Positions 55,685-63,867 of a stretch of DNA of 64,000 nucleotides are shown one piece after another; the first letter of the stretch is position 1, and every line of letters starts with the position of its first letter. The stretch is from Aquimarina sp. U1-2. Its GTDB lineage: Bacteria; Bacteroidota; Bacteroidia; Flavobacteriales; Flavobacteriaceae. Under the pieces are notes generated by a model. The model ran no database searches. It was not told the DNA's origin and saw only the letters and a list, made by a program, of their open reading frames with translations. The stretch lies in the NCBI RefSeq assembly GCF_017897595.1, contig NZ_JAGKIK010000001.1, forward strand, positions 310,001-374,000. Reading direction: 5' to 3'. Both the position numbers and the translations under genes were made by a program.

Positions 55685-56797
55685 TTATTTATTTAAAGTA
55701 GAACTGGTATTAACCGATTTTAGGATATAGTTTTCAAAAATAATCCTTGCTTGTTCTCCTTCAATATATTCATTTCCATACCCACTCCCTGTAAGTATAA
55801 AAACTAAATCCAACTTAGGGAGCACAATAATTTTATTTCCTCCGTTCCCAGAGGCTTCAAACCCGGGTATCTTTCTTTCTTTATAAGTGTACTCTTTAAC
55901 CCACCAAAAATAGCCATAAGCCGCAGATTCGTTTGGGACTTCTATTTGAGTCGATGTACTTTCTTCAATCCATTTTTCTGGAATTATTTGCTCTCCCTCC
56001 CATTTTCCTTTATTTTTGTAAAGTAACCCAAACTTAGCCATATCACGGGGTTTAAGATAATTTCCGCCACCGGCGAATTCGTTATGTGGTGGCTTGGGCA
56101 CAATAAACCATTCATTTTCATAAACTCCTATTTTGTTAAACAGTACAGTATCAGCATATTCTTTTAGTGATTTTCCAGATGCTTTTCTAATAATTTCACC
56201 TAACAAATTGGCACCCCCAGAGCAATACGCAAATCTTTTACCATTTTTGCTTACCATGGGTAGATTCAATGTAAGCGCAAAATCATCTTTCGCAGTTACA
56301 AAATGCTTTGTGTTTCCGGGAGAATCTTCGTCCCAATCATCGCAAGCTAAACCAGAGGTCATGGTAAGAAAATGATATATTGTTATATTTTTCTTTTCTG
56401 TATTGAGATCTCGTATTCTATAGGAATCAGTAAAGTAATCCATCACAGTTGTTTCGAGACTAGGAATAAGACCCTGTTGTATTGCAATACCTACTAATGC
56501 AGAAGTGATACTTTTACCTACAGAAGCCGTATTATGCATACTATCTTTTGTATAACCATTGAAATATTCTTCTAAGACAATTTTTTCATCTTTAATTAAA
56601 AGAATAGCATCAATAGCATGAAATGAAGAATCTTTAACTTTTTTAATGAGCTTGTTAAGAAGTTCTGTATCTAAATGTAGATTTTTTGGTGATTCAACTT
56701 GCCATTTAAATTCCTTTTTATAGGGATCACAACTCACTAGAAGAAAATAAAGCATCAATAAAGAAAATGCATATCTAATAATTTGATTTGAAAACAT
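55685..56797 (-). CDS. Lipoprotein serine hydrolase, beta-lactamase/PBP4 family
   Basis: A 370-residue class C beta-lactamase-like protein. Lipobox at VSC (Cys23). Active-site SxxK: Ser92 and Lys95 in SVGKSIT; second motif Tyr191 in YCSGGAN; the third, HxG-like, is ASGNGGNKI. Such enzymes include esterases and D-aminopeptidases, so resistance cannot be assumed. It lies 10 nt after the truncated DUF3052-like gene and appears to be the last gene of the AraC-headed cluster. Confidence 0.88.
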   Translation of the reverse strand: MFSNQIIRYAFSLLMLYFLLVSCDPYKKEFKWQVESPKNLHLDTELLNKLIKKVKDSSFHAIDAILLIKDEKIVLEEYFNGYTKDSMHNTASVGKSITSALVGIAIQQGLIPSLETTVMDYFTDSYRIRDLNTEKKNITIYHFLTMTSGLACDDWDEDSPGNTKHFVTAKDDFALTLNLPMVSKNGKRFAYCSGGANLLGEIIRKASGKSLKEYADTVLFNKIGVYENEWFIVPKPPHNEFAGGGNYLKPRDMAKFGLLYKNKGKWEGEQIIPEKWIEESTSTQIEVPNESAAYGYFWWVKEYTYKERKIPGFEASGNGGNKIIVLPKLDLVFILTGSGYGNEYIEGEQARIIFENYILKSVNTSSTLNK

Positions 56798-56807
56798 CTG
56801 TGCGTTT

Positions 56808-57032
56808 TTATTTGTTTTGAATTATGGTAGTAAGCTCACTATGGTTTTGAACAAAAATGTGGATATAGTCAAAACTTTCAGCGTCCAGTTCTTTCTTTCG
56901 GATAGTATCTTTCGGAAAGTCACTGAACAAACTCATATAATGCTTGGGTTCATTCACGACCAAAATTACATGACCTTCTTTAATTCCCAACTTTTTGGCT
57001 AAAGGTGTTTTTGAGTATCCAGCAGTTTCCAT
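56808..57032 (-). CDS. DUF3052-like protein, apparently truncated
   Basis: A 74-residue protein with the N-terminal half of DUF3052 (AGYSKTPLAKKLGIKEGHVILVVNEP, cited core SKTPLAKKLGIKEGH; and FDYIHIFVQNHSELTTII). Family members that I know are about 130 residues with a C-terminal WVSWPKK segment, missing here. The gene ends in the same TAA-AAACGCACAG junction that recurs after the serine hydrolase, so truncation by the duplication event is plausible. Alternatively a short natural form. Confidence 0.7.
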   Translation of the reverse strand: METAGYSKTPLAKKLGIKEGHVILVVNEPKHYMSLFSDFPKDTIRKKELDAESFDYIHIFVQNHSELTTIIQNK

Positions 57033-57038
57033 ATCGTA

Positions 57039-57953
57039 CTATTTAGTTTTTACGAAAACAGGTGCATACTGTTCAAGATTATCATCTGTCAGTTGGATAA
57101 CCTTACCTTCAGTTGTTCGCTTATACAATTCGTAACCTGAATGATTATTCATTGAAGCTTCAAAGATGAGTTCGCCTTTGTCATTCCAATGATGGTACAC
57201 TTGATTGTTTTCCAGAGGTGTCACCGATTCCATTTCGGTACCGTCGGGATTGATGAGATAAATGTCATAGTTGTTATCCTGCATAGAAGCGAAAGAGATC
57301 TTACCATCTGCGCGCCATCTGGGTGCCGCCGCCAAATAGCCTGTCCATTGTTTTCCAGTACCTTCATCGGGATGCGAAGTAATCTTCGATACTTCTTTCG
57401 ATTGTAAATTCATCATATACAAGGCATCTGTAAAACCGAGTTCCCGCGGTGATGTTTTATCGCTTCCGCGAAAAACGATATGCTTACCATCAGGTGAAAA
57501 GGTTGGGTCATTGGTATACGCTAAATTAACATTCACTTTTTCAAGAATTTTACCTTGTAAATTGATAATGTAGAATTTAGCATCTTTTGCTTTTGCCGGC
57601 TTTACGATAAACTCTGTACCTTTTTTCCGACTGCCTAACCAACTATCTGCAAGTTTAAAGTCTGTTACTTTTCGAACATTTTTGCCTTCAGAATCCATTT
57701 CATAAAGGTACAGGCATCTGAAGCATTCGCTACGGTCAGACAGGAAATAAATTTTTTCATTAAAGCTGTCATAAACCCAATCCACCGATTTTGAGTTGGT
57801 AATGTTCTTGGGATTCTTTCCATTGGTATCCATCACATAGACTTCGTAATTTTGTGTGGCTGGATCTTCCAATACATTGTATGCCATTTTCTGTTGTGCC
57901 TGGCAACTTACTATAGCAAATGCCAGACTTAATGTGTAGAGTAATTTTTTCAT
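57039..57953 (-). CDS. TolB-like PD40 propeller lipoprotein
   Basis: A 304-residue exported protein: signal with a lipobox-like IVSC (Cys17), then PD40-type beta-propeller blades (NYEVYVMDTNGKNPKNIT, LYLYEMDSEGKNVRKVT, PTFSPDGKHIVFRGSD, NYDIYLINPDGTEMESVT). Similar to the C-terminal part of TolB but without its N-terminal domain, so not a TolB orthologue. Function unknown. It lies 12 nt after the DUF1761 gene and 6 nt before the DUF3052-like gene, within a leftward operon. Confidence 0.82.
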   Translation of the reverse strand: MKKLLYTLSLAFAIVSCQAQQKMAYNVLEDPATQNYEVYVMDTNGKNPKNITNSKSVDWVYDSFNEKIYFLSDRSECFRCLYLYEMDSEGKNVRKVTDFKLADSWLGSRKKGTEFIVKPAKAKDAKFYIINLQGKILEKVNVNLAYTNDPTFSPDGKHIVFRGSDKTSPRELGFTDALYMMNLQSKEVSKITSHPDEGTGKQWTGYLAAAPRWRADGKISFASMQDNNYDIYLINPDGTEMESVTPLENNQVYHHWNDKGELIFEASMNNHSGYELYKRTTEGKVIQLTDDNLEQYAPVFVKTK

Positions 57954-57965
57954 CGTTCTAATAAT

Positions 57966-58373
57966 TTATCTCCAGATTCCTAAAACGAAACCAATTAGTG
58001 TAAAGTAGAAAATAATGTACCCGCTATTGATCAGAATGTATTTCCAAGACTTCTTCTCGAATAAGGCAATTGCGGTAAAAATCATTGCGCAAAACCCAAA
58101 TCCTGTAAAAAATCCAGCAGCTGTACCCCAAGCCCAATCTGTATTGGCATCGCCCAAAAAGAAGGCCATATTGTAGCTCATTATCAAAGCAAGAACGAAG
58201 CTAACACCATACAACTTACCCATATTGATGTTTTCAAAATCTACATCTGTTAGACCATTTTCCTTTTTCCAAGCTTTGTAGAATAGTGCTGGGCTATACC
58301 AAAATGCGCCTACGACTAAGTTTAATATCGCACAAACTGCTACTGCGATATGATTAATGTACATTGTTTCCAT
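57966..58373 (-). CDS. DUF1761 membrane protein
   Basis: A 135-residue inner-membrane protein with four hydrophobic helices (about 6-26, 53-73, 81-103 and 110-132). The opening NHIAVAVCAILNLVVGAFWYSP and the KAWKKENG motif are those of DUF1761 (cited core LVVGAFWYSP). Function unknown. Part of the AraC-headed cluster. Confidence 0.85.
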   Translation of the reverse strand: METMYINHIAVAVCAILNLVVGAFWYSPALFYKAWKKENGLTDVDFENINMGKLYGVSFVLALIMSYNMAFFLGDANTDWAWGTAAGFFTGFGFCAMIFTAIALFEKKSWKYILINSGYIIFYFTLIGFVLGIWR

Positions 58374-58478
58374 AAATTTTGTTTAGTGAATTGATTAATA
58401 CACCACAAAGAAATAGAGAAGACTACTTTTAAAATTGTAAAAAATTTACTTACCCAATTTCTCAATAGAATTCAAATA

Positions 58479-59294
58479 CTACTTTACAGGCAGAAAATTG
58501 GGGTAATCTTCGATATCACTTAGGTATTTCTTGGGATTGATTCCAGAGAATGATTGAAAGTCTTTAATAAAATGGGCTTGATCAAAGTACCCGCAATCGG
58601 CCGCAACTATGGTCCAAGAAATAGTTTCTTGATTTTCGACAGCAGCTAATATCTCATTGAAACGAATAACTCTGTGGAATTGCTTAGGGGTCAATCCCAC
58701 ATACTTCTTGAATAATTGAATAAACTGTTTCTGAGAATAACCTAACTTATCTGAAAGCTCTGAAAGATTTATTTGTGTAGGTGAATTTTCGATAGCGTCA
58801 ATGGCATACCGAATAACTTCCAAATAAAAATCGTCTTCTGTTAATTGATTGTCCAGCCATTTTTCAATGGCCAAAAATTTTTCTTCGGGTGTGGTTGGCA
58901 ATTTCAAATCCTTCAATAAATTAAGTATGCTATCGCCGAAAACTTGCTCAGCAGGCACCACTTGATTGGTAAACTTTGATATATCTTTATAAATCAGTGG
59001 AAATCCTGTACCAGGTTTAAAGACCAATACCATCATTTCTTCGTGATGACTGCTAATGGTAATGTAATCTTTCAATACACCAGAAAACCAAACATTCTTA
59101 CATTCCTGTTTTGTTTTACCAGTTACGTTATCGTAAATAAATTTGGGATTGTTAGTAAGCTCAAAAATTATATTGATCGTACCATCTGGCAGGTATTTAT
59201 CCCTTTTGTGATTGGGATAATAGTCTTTGTGATACAATAAGTCGGTTACATATTTCTCTAACCGAAGAGGGATTTGGTGTTGGTTGAAAATCAT
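58479..59294 (-). CDS. AraC-family transcriptional regulator
   Basis: A 271-residue regulator. The C-terminal 100 residues carry two helix-turn-helix motifs (INLSELSDKLGYSQKQFIQLFKKYVG and SWTIVAADCGYFDQAHFIKDFQSFSG, cited cores LSDKLGYSQKQF and ADCGYFDQAHFIKDF). The N-terminal part (about 1-160) is a beta-rich sensing domain as in the DUF6597 type. It is the first gene of the leftward cluster; 105 nt separate it from the DUF1761 gene. It probably regulates the cluster. Confidence 0.9.
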   Translation of the reverse strand: MIFNQHQIPLRLEKYVTDLLYHKDYYPNHKRDKYLPDGTINIIFELTNNPKFIYDNVTGKTKQECKNVWFSGVLKDYITISSHHEEMMVLVFKPGTGFPLIYKDISKFTNQVVPAEQVFGDSILNLLKDLKLPTTPEEKFLAIEKWLDNQLTEDDFYLEVIRYAIDAIENSPTQINLSELSDKLGYSQKQFIQLFKKYVGLTPKQFHRVIRFNEILAAVENQETISWTIVAADCGYFDQAHFIKDFQSFSGINPKKYLSDIEDYPNFLPVK

Positions 59295-59390
59295 TGACCT
59301 TAAAAATAGTTAAAAATTAAAAAAATCTTTTAACTTAATATGAATTTGAGTCAACTTGTAGAGAAGTTGTAATAAAAACATTAATTTGTA

Positions 59391-59438
59391 GTAAACTACC
59401 TCGGGGGTATGATACCCTTTGACGGTGCCAATAAAACT
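59391..59438 (+). repeat. Family III short repeat
   Basis: AAACTACCTCGGGGGTATGA continuing to GACGGTGCCAATAAA. Same order of blocks as 20755-20802, with the first block forming a short hairpin with the following ACCC. Confidence 0.5.
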
Positions 59439-59789
59439 GTATTTTTGATAATATTATCGTCTAAGCCTTTCTATTCTTTTGATTACTTGTTTCTAAATTT
59501 TTGAGTTTCTCTCTCATATTATTTATATCAGCGCTCACTTTATTCTAAAGTACACGGACATAAATCTTAAGAGAAAGCAATTTTAGTATATTTTAGCAAT
59601 TTTGAAACCATTTCAATAAGTATGCTGTTTGAGAACGTCATAGTTATAACAAAATATCTCTAACCATACCATAAAGATAATATTTTGTACTCAAAGCTTT
59701 CAAAGGTATTGGTGCTTAAAAATTTTATTGACGATATGATAGCATTTTAAGTCAAATTATATCAAATAATTTGATGGTCCAGAAACAAC

Positions 59790-59824
59790 AAAACCTTACA
59801 AATTCTATGATTTGTAAGGTTTTT
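59790..59824 (-). terminator. Bidirectional terminator after tRNA-Arg
   Basis: A 13-bp perfect stem AAAACCTTACAAA / TTTGTAAGGTTTT with an 8-nt loop, 26 nt past the 3' end of the leftward tRNA gene. Confidence 0.8.
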
Positions 59825-59849
59825 TGATACTCTTTATTAATAATTTTAG

Positions 59850-59923
59850 TGACCTCGGCAGGATTCAAACCTGCAACCTCTTGAGCCGTAATCAAGTGCA
59901 CTATTCAGTTATGCTACGAGGCC
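59850..59923 (-). tRNA. tRNA-Arg (ACG)
   Basis: A 74-nt cloverleaf: acceptor GGCCTCG/CGAGGTC, D arm GCAT...TGC, anticodon stem CTTGA/TCAAG with loop TTACGGC giving anticodon ACG, T arm GCAGG-TTTGAAT-CCTGC, discriminator A, no encoded CCA. A34 would be deaminated to inosine by TadA to read CGU, CGC and CGA. Confidence 0.96.
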
Positions 59924-59935
59924 TTTTTGCGGGTG

Positions 59936-59966
59936 CAAATATAAAAGTTTTTTATATAGTTGACAA
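59936..59966 (-). promoter_or_regulatory. Promoter of tRNA-Arg
   Basis: On the minus strand TTG (59964-59966), 20-nt spacer and TATATTTG (59936-59943), 12 nt before the tRNA. Confidence 0.75.
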
Positions 59967-60378
59967 CATAATATTTACTTTTTCACATATATGTAATGAA
60001 CGGGTTCAATATATTCAAAAACAACGCTACCTTTATTGAAGGTTTTGCATTTACATAGACTATTTGCAGCTTTTATTTGTATCATTGAATACATTCTTTT
60101 GATTTATAATGCATATTGCAATTGCATGCCATACATTCAACCAAAAGATATAATGAGCTACTCAAAATTTCAAAATTTTTTTACCTATAGGAATTAAAGT
60201 ATCTTTGAATCATAGCTATATACGAAGTAATTACAATACAGAAACTAATCTTTTCTACCTAATTGTATCAAGTTCTTAAGGCGAAAAACTATTCCTTTCA
60301 AAGGATATAAAATCACCTGAAGCGAGTTTATGGTATCAAAGCTCGATGTGCGAATACTAAAGTTTTGAATATTGGTTC

Positions 60379-60765
60379 ATGGAAACTAAGAAAACAAGAA
60401 ATACCGAAAAACAAAATCTCGTAAGAGCAATTTTATCAAATACACAACATACCATGTCTGCCGAAGATATTATGGATGCCATGCCTATTAAAGTGAATAA
60501 AACTACGATTTACAGAATTTTAGATAGATTCGTTGCCAAAGGAGAAGTACACTTTATAACCGTAAAAAATGGTAAAGCGCACTATGCGCTTTGTAATCAG
60601 TGCGGAGTATCTCACCAAATCCATAATCATATTCATTTTGAATGTCAGGTATGTAACGAAGTAACTTGCCAACCCAATACTTTACTTATTCCTGATCTAG
60701 AAGGTTTTACAGTTAAAGAAACACAATTTTTGGTAATCGGTATTTGTAATAAATGTAAAAAATAA
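60379..60765 (+). CDS. Fur-family metal-responsive regulator
   Basis: A 128-residue repressor. Winged helix at about 10-65 (MSAEDIMDAMPIKVNKTTIYRILDRF, cited core NKTTIYRILDRF). The dimerisation part has His-rich ligands (HNHIHF) and two structural Cys pairs, C89/C92 (CQVC) and C123/C126 (CNKC). The short length and CxxC pairs fit Fur or Zur; metal specificity is not decidable, and no metal transporter is adjacent. Convergent with the subtilisin gene. Confidence 0.88.
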   Translation: METKKTRNTEKQNLVRAILSNTQHTMSAEDIMDAMPIKVNKTTIYRILDRFVAKGEVHFITVKNGKAHYALCNQCGVSHQIHNHIHFECQVCNEVTCQPNTLLIPDLEGFTVKETQFLVIGICNKCKK

Positions 60766-60815
60766 AAGAGGCTATCCAAACCAATAACAAGGTATTGCTT
60801 TTTGGACAGCCTCTT
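60763..60815. terminator. Bidirectional terminator between the Fur-family and subtilisin genes
   Basis: Arms AAGAGGCTATCCAAA and TTTGGACAGCCTCTT (one mismatch on the plus strand, a G-U pair on the minus strand) around a 20-nt loop, with T-runs on both sides. Confidence 0.8.
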
Positions 60816-60851
60816 ATAACTTACGCTTTCATATGTAAGTTTAGCGGTTAT

Positions 60852-62120
60852 CTATCGTACAGCTATAGGATAATTTTCTCCTCGACTGCTTACAGAACCC
60901 GATGTTCTTGGCCCGCTTTGTCTTGCATGCATAATACCAGCAACATGTGGAGTAGCCATAGAAGTACCACTTAATGTAGCGTACCCTCCGTTTAGGTACG
61001 TACTTCTTACACTGCTACCAGTAGCTATAACATCAATCGGATTCATATTGAAATTAGAGAAAGATGAAAATCCGCGATTACACGTCATAGAAGCTACTGT
61101 GTATATATTGTTACCATTAACACAAGCAGGTTGGTAATTAGATGCATTAGCACTATCATTTCCTGCTGCAATTGCTATACGTGTTCCGCCACTTGCCAAA
61201 TTTGATAGTGCGGTACGATACGATGAATTATTTGAGCAACCTGATCCAAAAAATCCTCCTAAACTTAAATTAGCGACATCTCCTGCAAGATCATTAGCTG
61301 CTACGTGATTAATTCCGTTGAGTATGGTTTGAGTACTACTACCACCACTACATCCGAAAACTCTTACAGAAACAACATTTGCTCCTGCAGAAACCCCAAT
61401 AACACCAACACTATTATTTACAGCCGCCGCTGTACCCGCTACATGAGTCCCATGCCCATTACAATCGTTGGGAGATCCTCCCACAAATGTTTTTGAATAT
61501 CTTGAATCGGTAACTACGTTTAAATCTGGATGATCCAAATCAATACCGCTATCGATTACCCAAATCCATTGGTCTCTTCCTGAACCATCAACTGCGCCAC
61601 CTGCTCTCGAAATACCGCAAGGTGTTTGCTGCGCCATTTTTGCAGAACCGTCAGCCTGAAATACTTCTTCTACCTCAAACTTTGGTAATTTTACGATTCT
61701 GTTATACTCAATAGAAGCTACACTAGGGTCTTTTGATAATTTTTGAAATTCATCATCTCCTAATTTGAGAGCCATCCCTGAAATAGCAGTAGTATAATAG
61801 CTCATTACCTTGGCCTGATCTACACCATAATCGAGTAAAATCGTATTCATTTTTTGGATAGAAACTTCAGAAATTTCTCTTACCGATTTCGCTTTTGCCT
61901 CTCTACTGGTAAAGGATGATTTAGAAAGAACCTTTGATGTTGGTCGTATTTTTGAATCTTTGAAAACTACAATATACTCTCCCGGAATAATGTTTCCTTC
62001 TGTACTTGTAGGTTCTACAACTGATTCAACAATCTCGTCAGATGAAGTTTCATTTTGACAAGAAGTGATTACTAATGCTGAGAGTACAGTACCCAAAGCT
62101 AGTTTACTAAATTTTTTCAT
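60852..62120 (-). CDS. Subtilisin-family serine peptidase (S8) lipoprotein precursor
   Basis: A 422-residue secreted protease. Signal with lipobox (VITSC, Cys21), an I9 inhibitor propeptide at about 45-145 (GEYIVVFKDSKI), then the S8 domain: Asp190 in VIDSGIDLDHPDL, His223 in NGHGTHVAGT, oxyanion Asn321 in AAGND and Ser387 in LSGTSMATPHVAG. All catalytic residues are present. Six or so Cys in the mature part could form disulfides. It lacks a T9SS tail, so it is probably surface-lipidated or periplasmic. Monocistronic. Confidence 0.93.
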   Translation of the reverse strand: MKKFSKLALGTVLSALVITSCQNETSSDEIVESVVEPTSTEGNIIPGEYIVVFKDSKIRPTSKVLSKSSFTSREAKAKSVREISEVSIQKMNTILLDYGVDQAKVMSYYTTAISGMALKLGDDEFQKLSKDPSVASIEYNRIVKLPKFEVEEVFQADGSAKMAQQTPCGISRAGGAVDGSGRDQWIWVIDSGIDLDHPDLNVVTDSRYSKTFVGGSPNDCNGHGTHVAGTAAAVNNSVGVIGVSAGANVVSVRVFGCSGGSSTQTILNGINHVAANDLAGDVANLSLGGFFGSGCSNNSSYRTALSNLASGGTRIAIAAGNDSANASNYQPACVNGNNIYTVASMTCNRGFSSFSNFNMNPIDVIATGSSVRSTYLNGGYATLSGTSMATPHVAGIMHARQSGPRTSGSVSSRGENYPIAVR

Positions 62121-62482
62121 AATAATTAAATTTGTGTTAGACTGTAAAATTATTAATTCAAAATAAAAATCGGCTGTGGTAAAACCGTACTGCTAATCGA
62201 TTATCTTGTCTATTATAAAGCAAAAGAGGTATACTGAAAAAACATTTGCAACAGTGTTGCATTAGTAAAAATAACCCATAAACATTTTTTAACAGGAATT
62301 ACCCTTCGGATGAAATATGTAGGAATAACTTCCTACAAGAATTAAAAAATTAACATTAATTTAACATAAATATAGACAGAAAGGACTGAAACGCTTTGAT
62401 TAAATCCTAAACTTTTACAAAAATTCTTGTAATAAATTCATGTATTTAGATAAAATACAGGTTTAATACTTACTTTTATTCC
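62121..62482. other. Gene-free 362-bp region
   Basis: AT-rich divergent gap between the subtilisin gene and a small exported protein. It must hold both promoters, but no consensus-quality TTG/TAnnTTTG pair was found on either strand. No repeats recognised. Confidence 0.5.
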
Positions 62483-62797
62483 ATGATCATGAATTCGTGG
62501 AAAAACAAAATTTGCTTTATGATTGTTGTCACGTTTCTACTTCTTAGAATCGTAGACACACATTCCTTTTTTCATTTTTCTAACGATGATATCAGTACTC
62601 ATTGTGAGTTATGTGATATTGCGCTACTTTCAAAACAACTTACTCCCTTTATTAAGAATGATTTTTTTGGTTCTGAACAAAGATCTATTACCAATTATCA
62701 GATTCAATTTTATACTATCTTTTGTTATGAAACACATCAGTACAGCGTTACGCTTCCTAAAAGTGTTTATAACAAACCTCCTCCTTCTGTAATATAG
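62483..62797 (+). CDS. Small membrane/exported protein with HCxxC motif
   Basis: A 104-residue protein, unrecognised as a named family. One N-terminal hydrophobic helix (about 8-24), then STHCELCDIALLSKQ with an HC-x2-C metal-type motif, and a proline-rich end (NKPPPSVI). Similar HCxLCD short proteins occur beside metal or TonB systems in flavobacteria (from memory). ATG 62483 or 62489 could start it. Confidence 0.6.
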   Translation: MIMNSWKNKICFMIVVTFLLLRIVDTHSFFHFSNDDISTHCELCDIALLSKQLTPFIKNDFFGSEQRSITNYQIQFYTIFCYETHQYSVTLPKSVYNKPPPSVI

Positions 62798-63150
62798 TGG
62801 TTGTATTTTCAGAGATATTTATGTTATAGTTTTATACCTAGCATACGGCTATATAGTATACATATATAGTGTTTTATTACCGTTCTAATCTTTTCAATAG
62901 TATTTCACTATAAACACCATAATTAGTTTTAGCATTGTATACTAACCCTTAACCCTATAATTCATCGTACTTTGTATTTATTCATACTTACAATTCGAGA
63001 AGAATTGCCGTACTGTATATAGTATTGATTATCTACAAACAAAATATCTTAAAGTAAACTTATAAGACATCAGTTAAAAGCTATTATTTATCTCGAGATG
63101 AGCCTCTTGGTAAATAAATTTCAATTATCGAAACTATTAATTCAGTCAAA
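62798..63150. other. Gene-free 353-bp region
   Basis: AT-rich. A palindromic stretch TATAGTATACATATATA lies near 62850. No gene, terminator or consensus promoter is clear. Confidence 0.45.
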
Positions 63151-63867
63151 ATGATTACAACACAGAATCTTACAAAAAAATATAATAATCAAACCGCTTT
63201 GGATCGGCTAAACCTGAACGTAGGTAAAGGTGAAATTTACTGTTTACTTGGAGCTAATGGAGCTGGTAAAACTACCACCATCAATCTCCTATTAGGATTT
63301 ATCGAACCAACATCGGGGAATGCCCTGATTAATGGCCTGAACGTATTAGAGAATAGCAAAGAGACCAAAAAATTTCTAGCATATATTCCGGAAAACTTAA
63401 TGTTGTATCCTAGTCTTACAGCTATTGAAAATCTGGATTACTTTTCGGGCATTGCGGGCAAAAAACTCACTAAACAGCACTTAATATCTTTTTTGAAAGA
63501 AGCGGGACTCCAAGAAAGCGCTTTTGAGAAAAGAATAACAGCTTTTTCTAAAGGGATGCGTCAAAAAGTGGGTATTGCGATTGCGCTCGCCAAAGATGCC
63601 AAAGTTTTACTTCTAGATGAACCGACTTCGGGTCTTGACCCAAAAGCCAGTAATGAATTTGGGCAACTCCTTCAAAAGCTTTCTCAAAAAGGAGTAGCTA
63701 CCCTTATGGCTACACATGATTTATTTAGAGCAAAAGAAGTAGCTACTCAGATTGGAATTATGAAGAATGGGCAATTAAAAGAAGAATTTATTGCTAATGA
63801 TATTTCTTTAACCGATCTGGAAAAAACATATTTAGTTACTATGAATTATAAAGAGGTAGCGTTATGA
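63151..63867 (+). CDS. ABC transporter ATP-binding protein
   Basis: A 238-residue nucleotide-binding subunit. Walker A GANGAGKTTTINLL, signature FSKGMRQKVG, Walker B VLLLDEPTSGLDP and the H-loop ATHD are intact. The family is that of exporters with ABC-2-type permeases (drug, metal or antimicrobial-peptide export; NosF-like). Its stop overlaps the following gene start by 4 nt (ATGA), so they are coupled. Substrate unknown. Confidence 0.92.
   Translation: MITTQNLTKKYNNQTALDRLNLNVGKGEIYCLLGANGAGKTTTINLLLGFIEPTSGNALINGLNVLENSKETKKFLAYIPENLMLYPSLTAIENLDYFSGIAGKKLTKQHLISFLKEAGLQESAFEKRITAFSKGMRQKVGIAIALAKDAKVLLLDEPTSGLDPKASNEFGQLLQKLSQKGVATLMATHDLFRAKEVATQIGIMKNGQLKEEFIANDISLTDLEKTYLVTMNYKEVAL

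Larger units (their letters stand above)
59295..60378. other. 1.1-kb region with tRNA-Arg, a repeat and little else
   Basis: Contains the family III repeat (59391-59438), a terminator (59790-59824), tRNA-Arg and its promoter. From 59967 to 60378 no gene is visible; TATCTTTG at 60200-60207 may be a -7 element, without a good -33 box and far from the Fur-family start. Confidence 0.55.

Noticed and set aside
55685..56797. Antibiotic-resistance beta-lactamase
   Set aside because: The SxxK/Y motifs are shared with many esterases and peptidases; nothing specific to beta-lactam hydrolysis is visible.
57039..57953. TolB of the Tol-Pal system
   Set aside because: Lacks the TolB N-terminal domain and tol/pal neighbours.
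59824..60039. 71-residue plus-strand ORF
   Set aside because: It runs across tRNA-Arg on the other strand.
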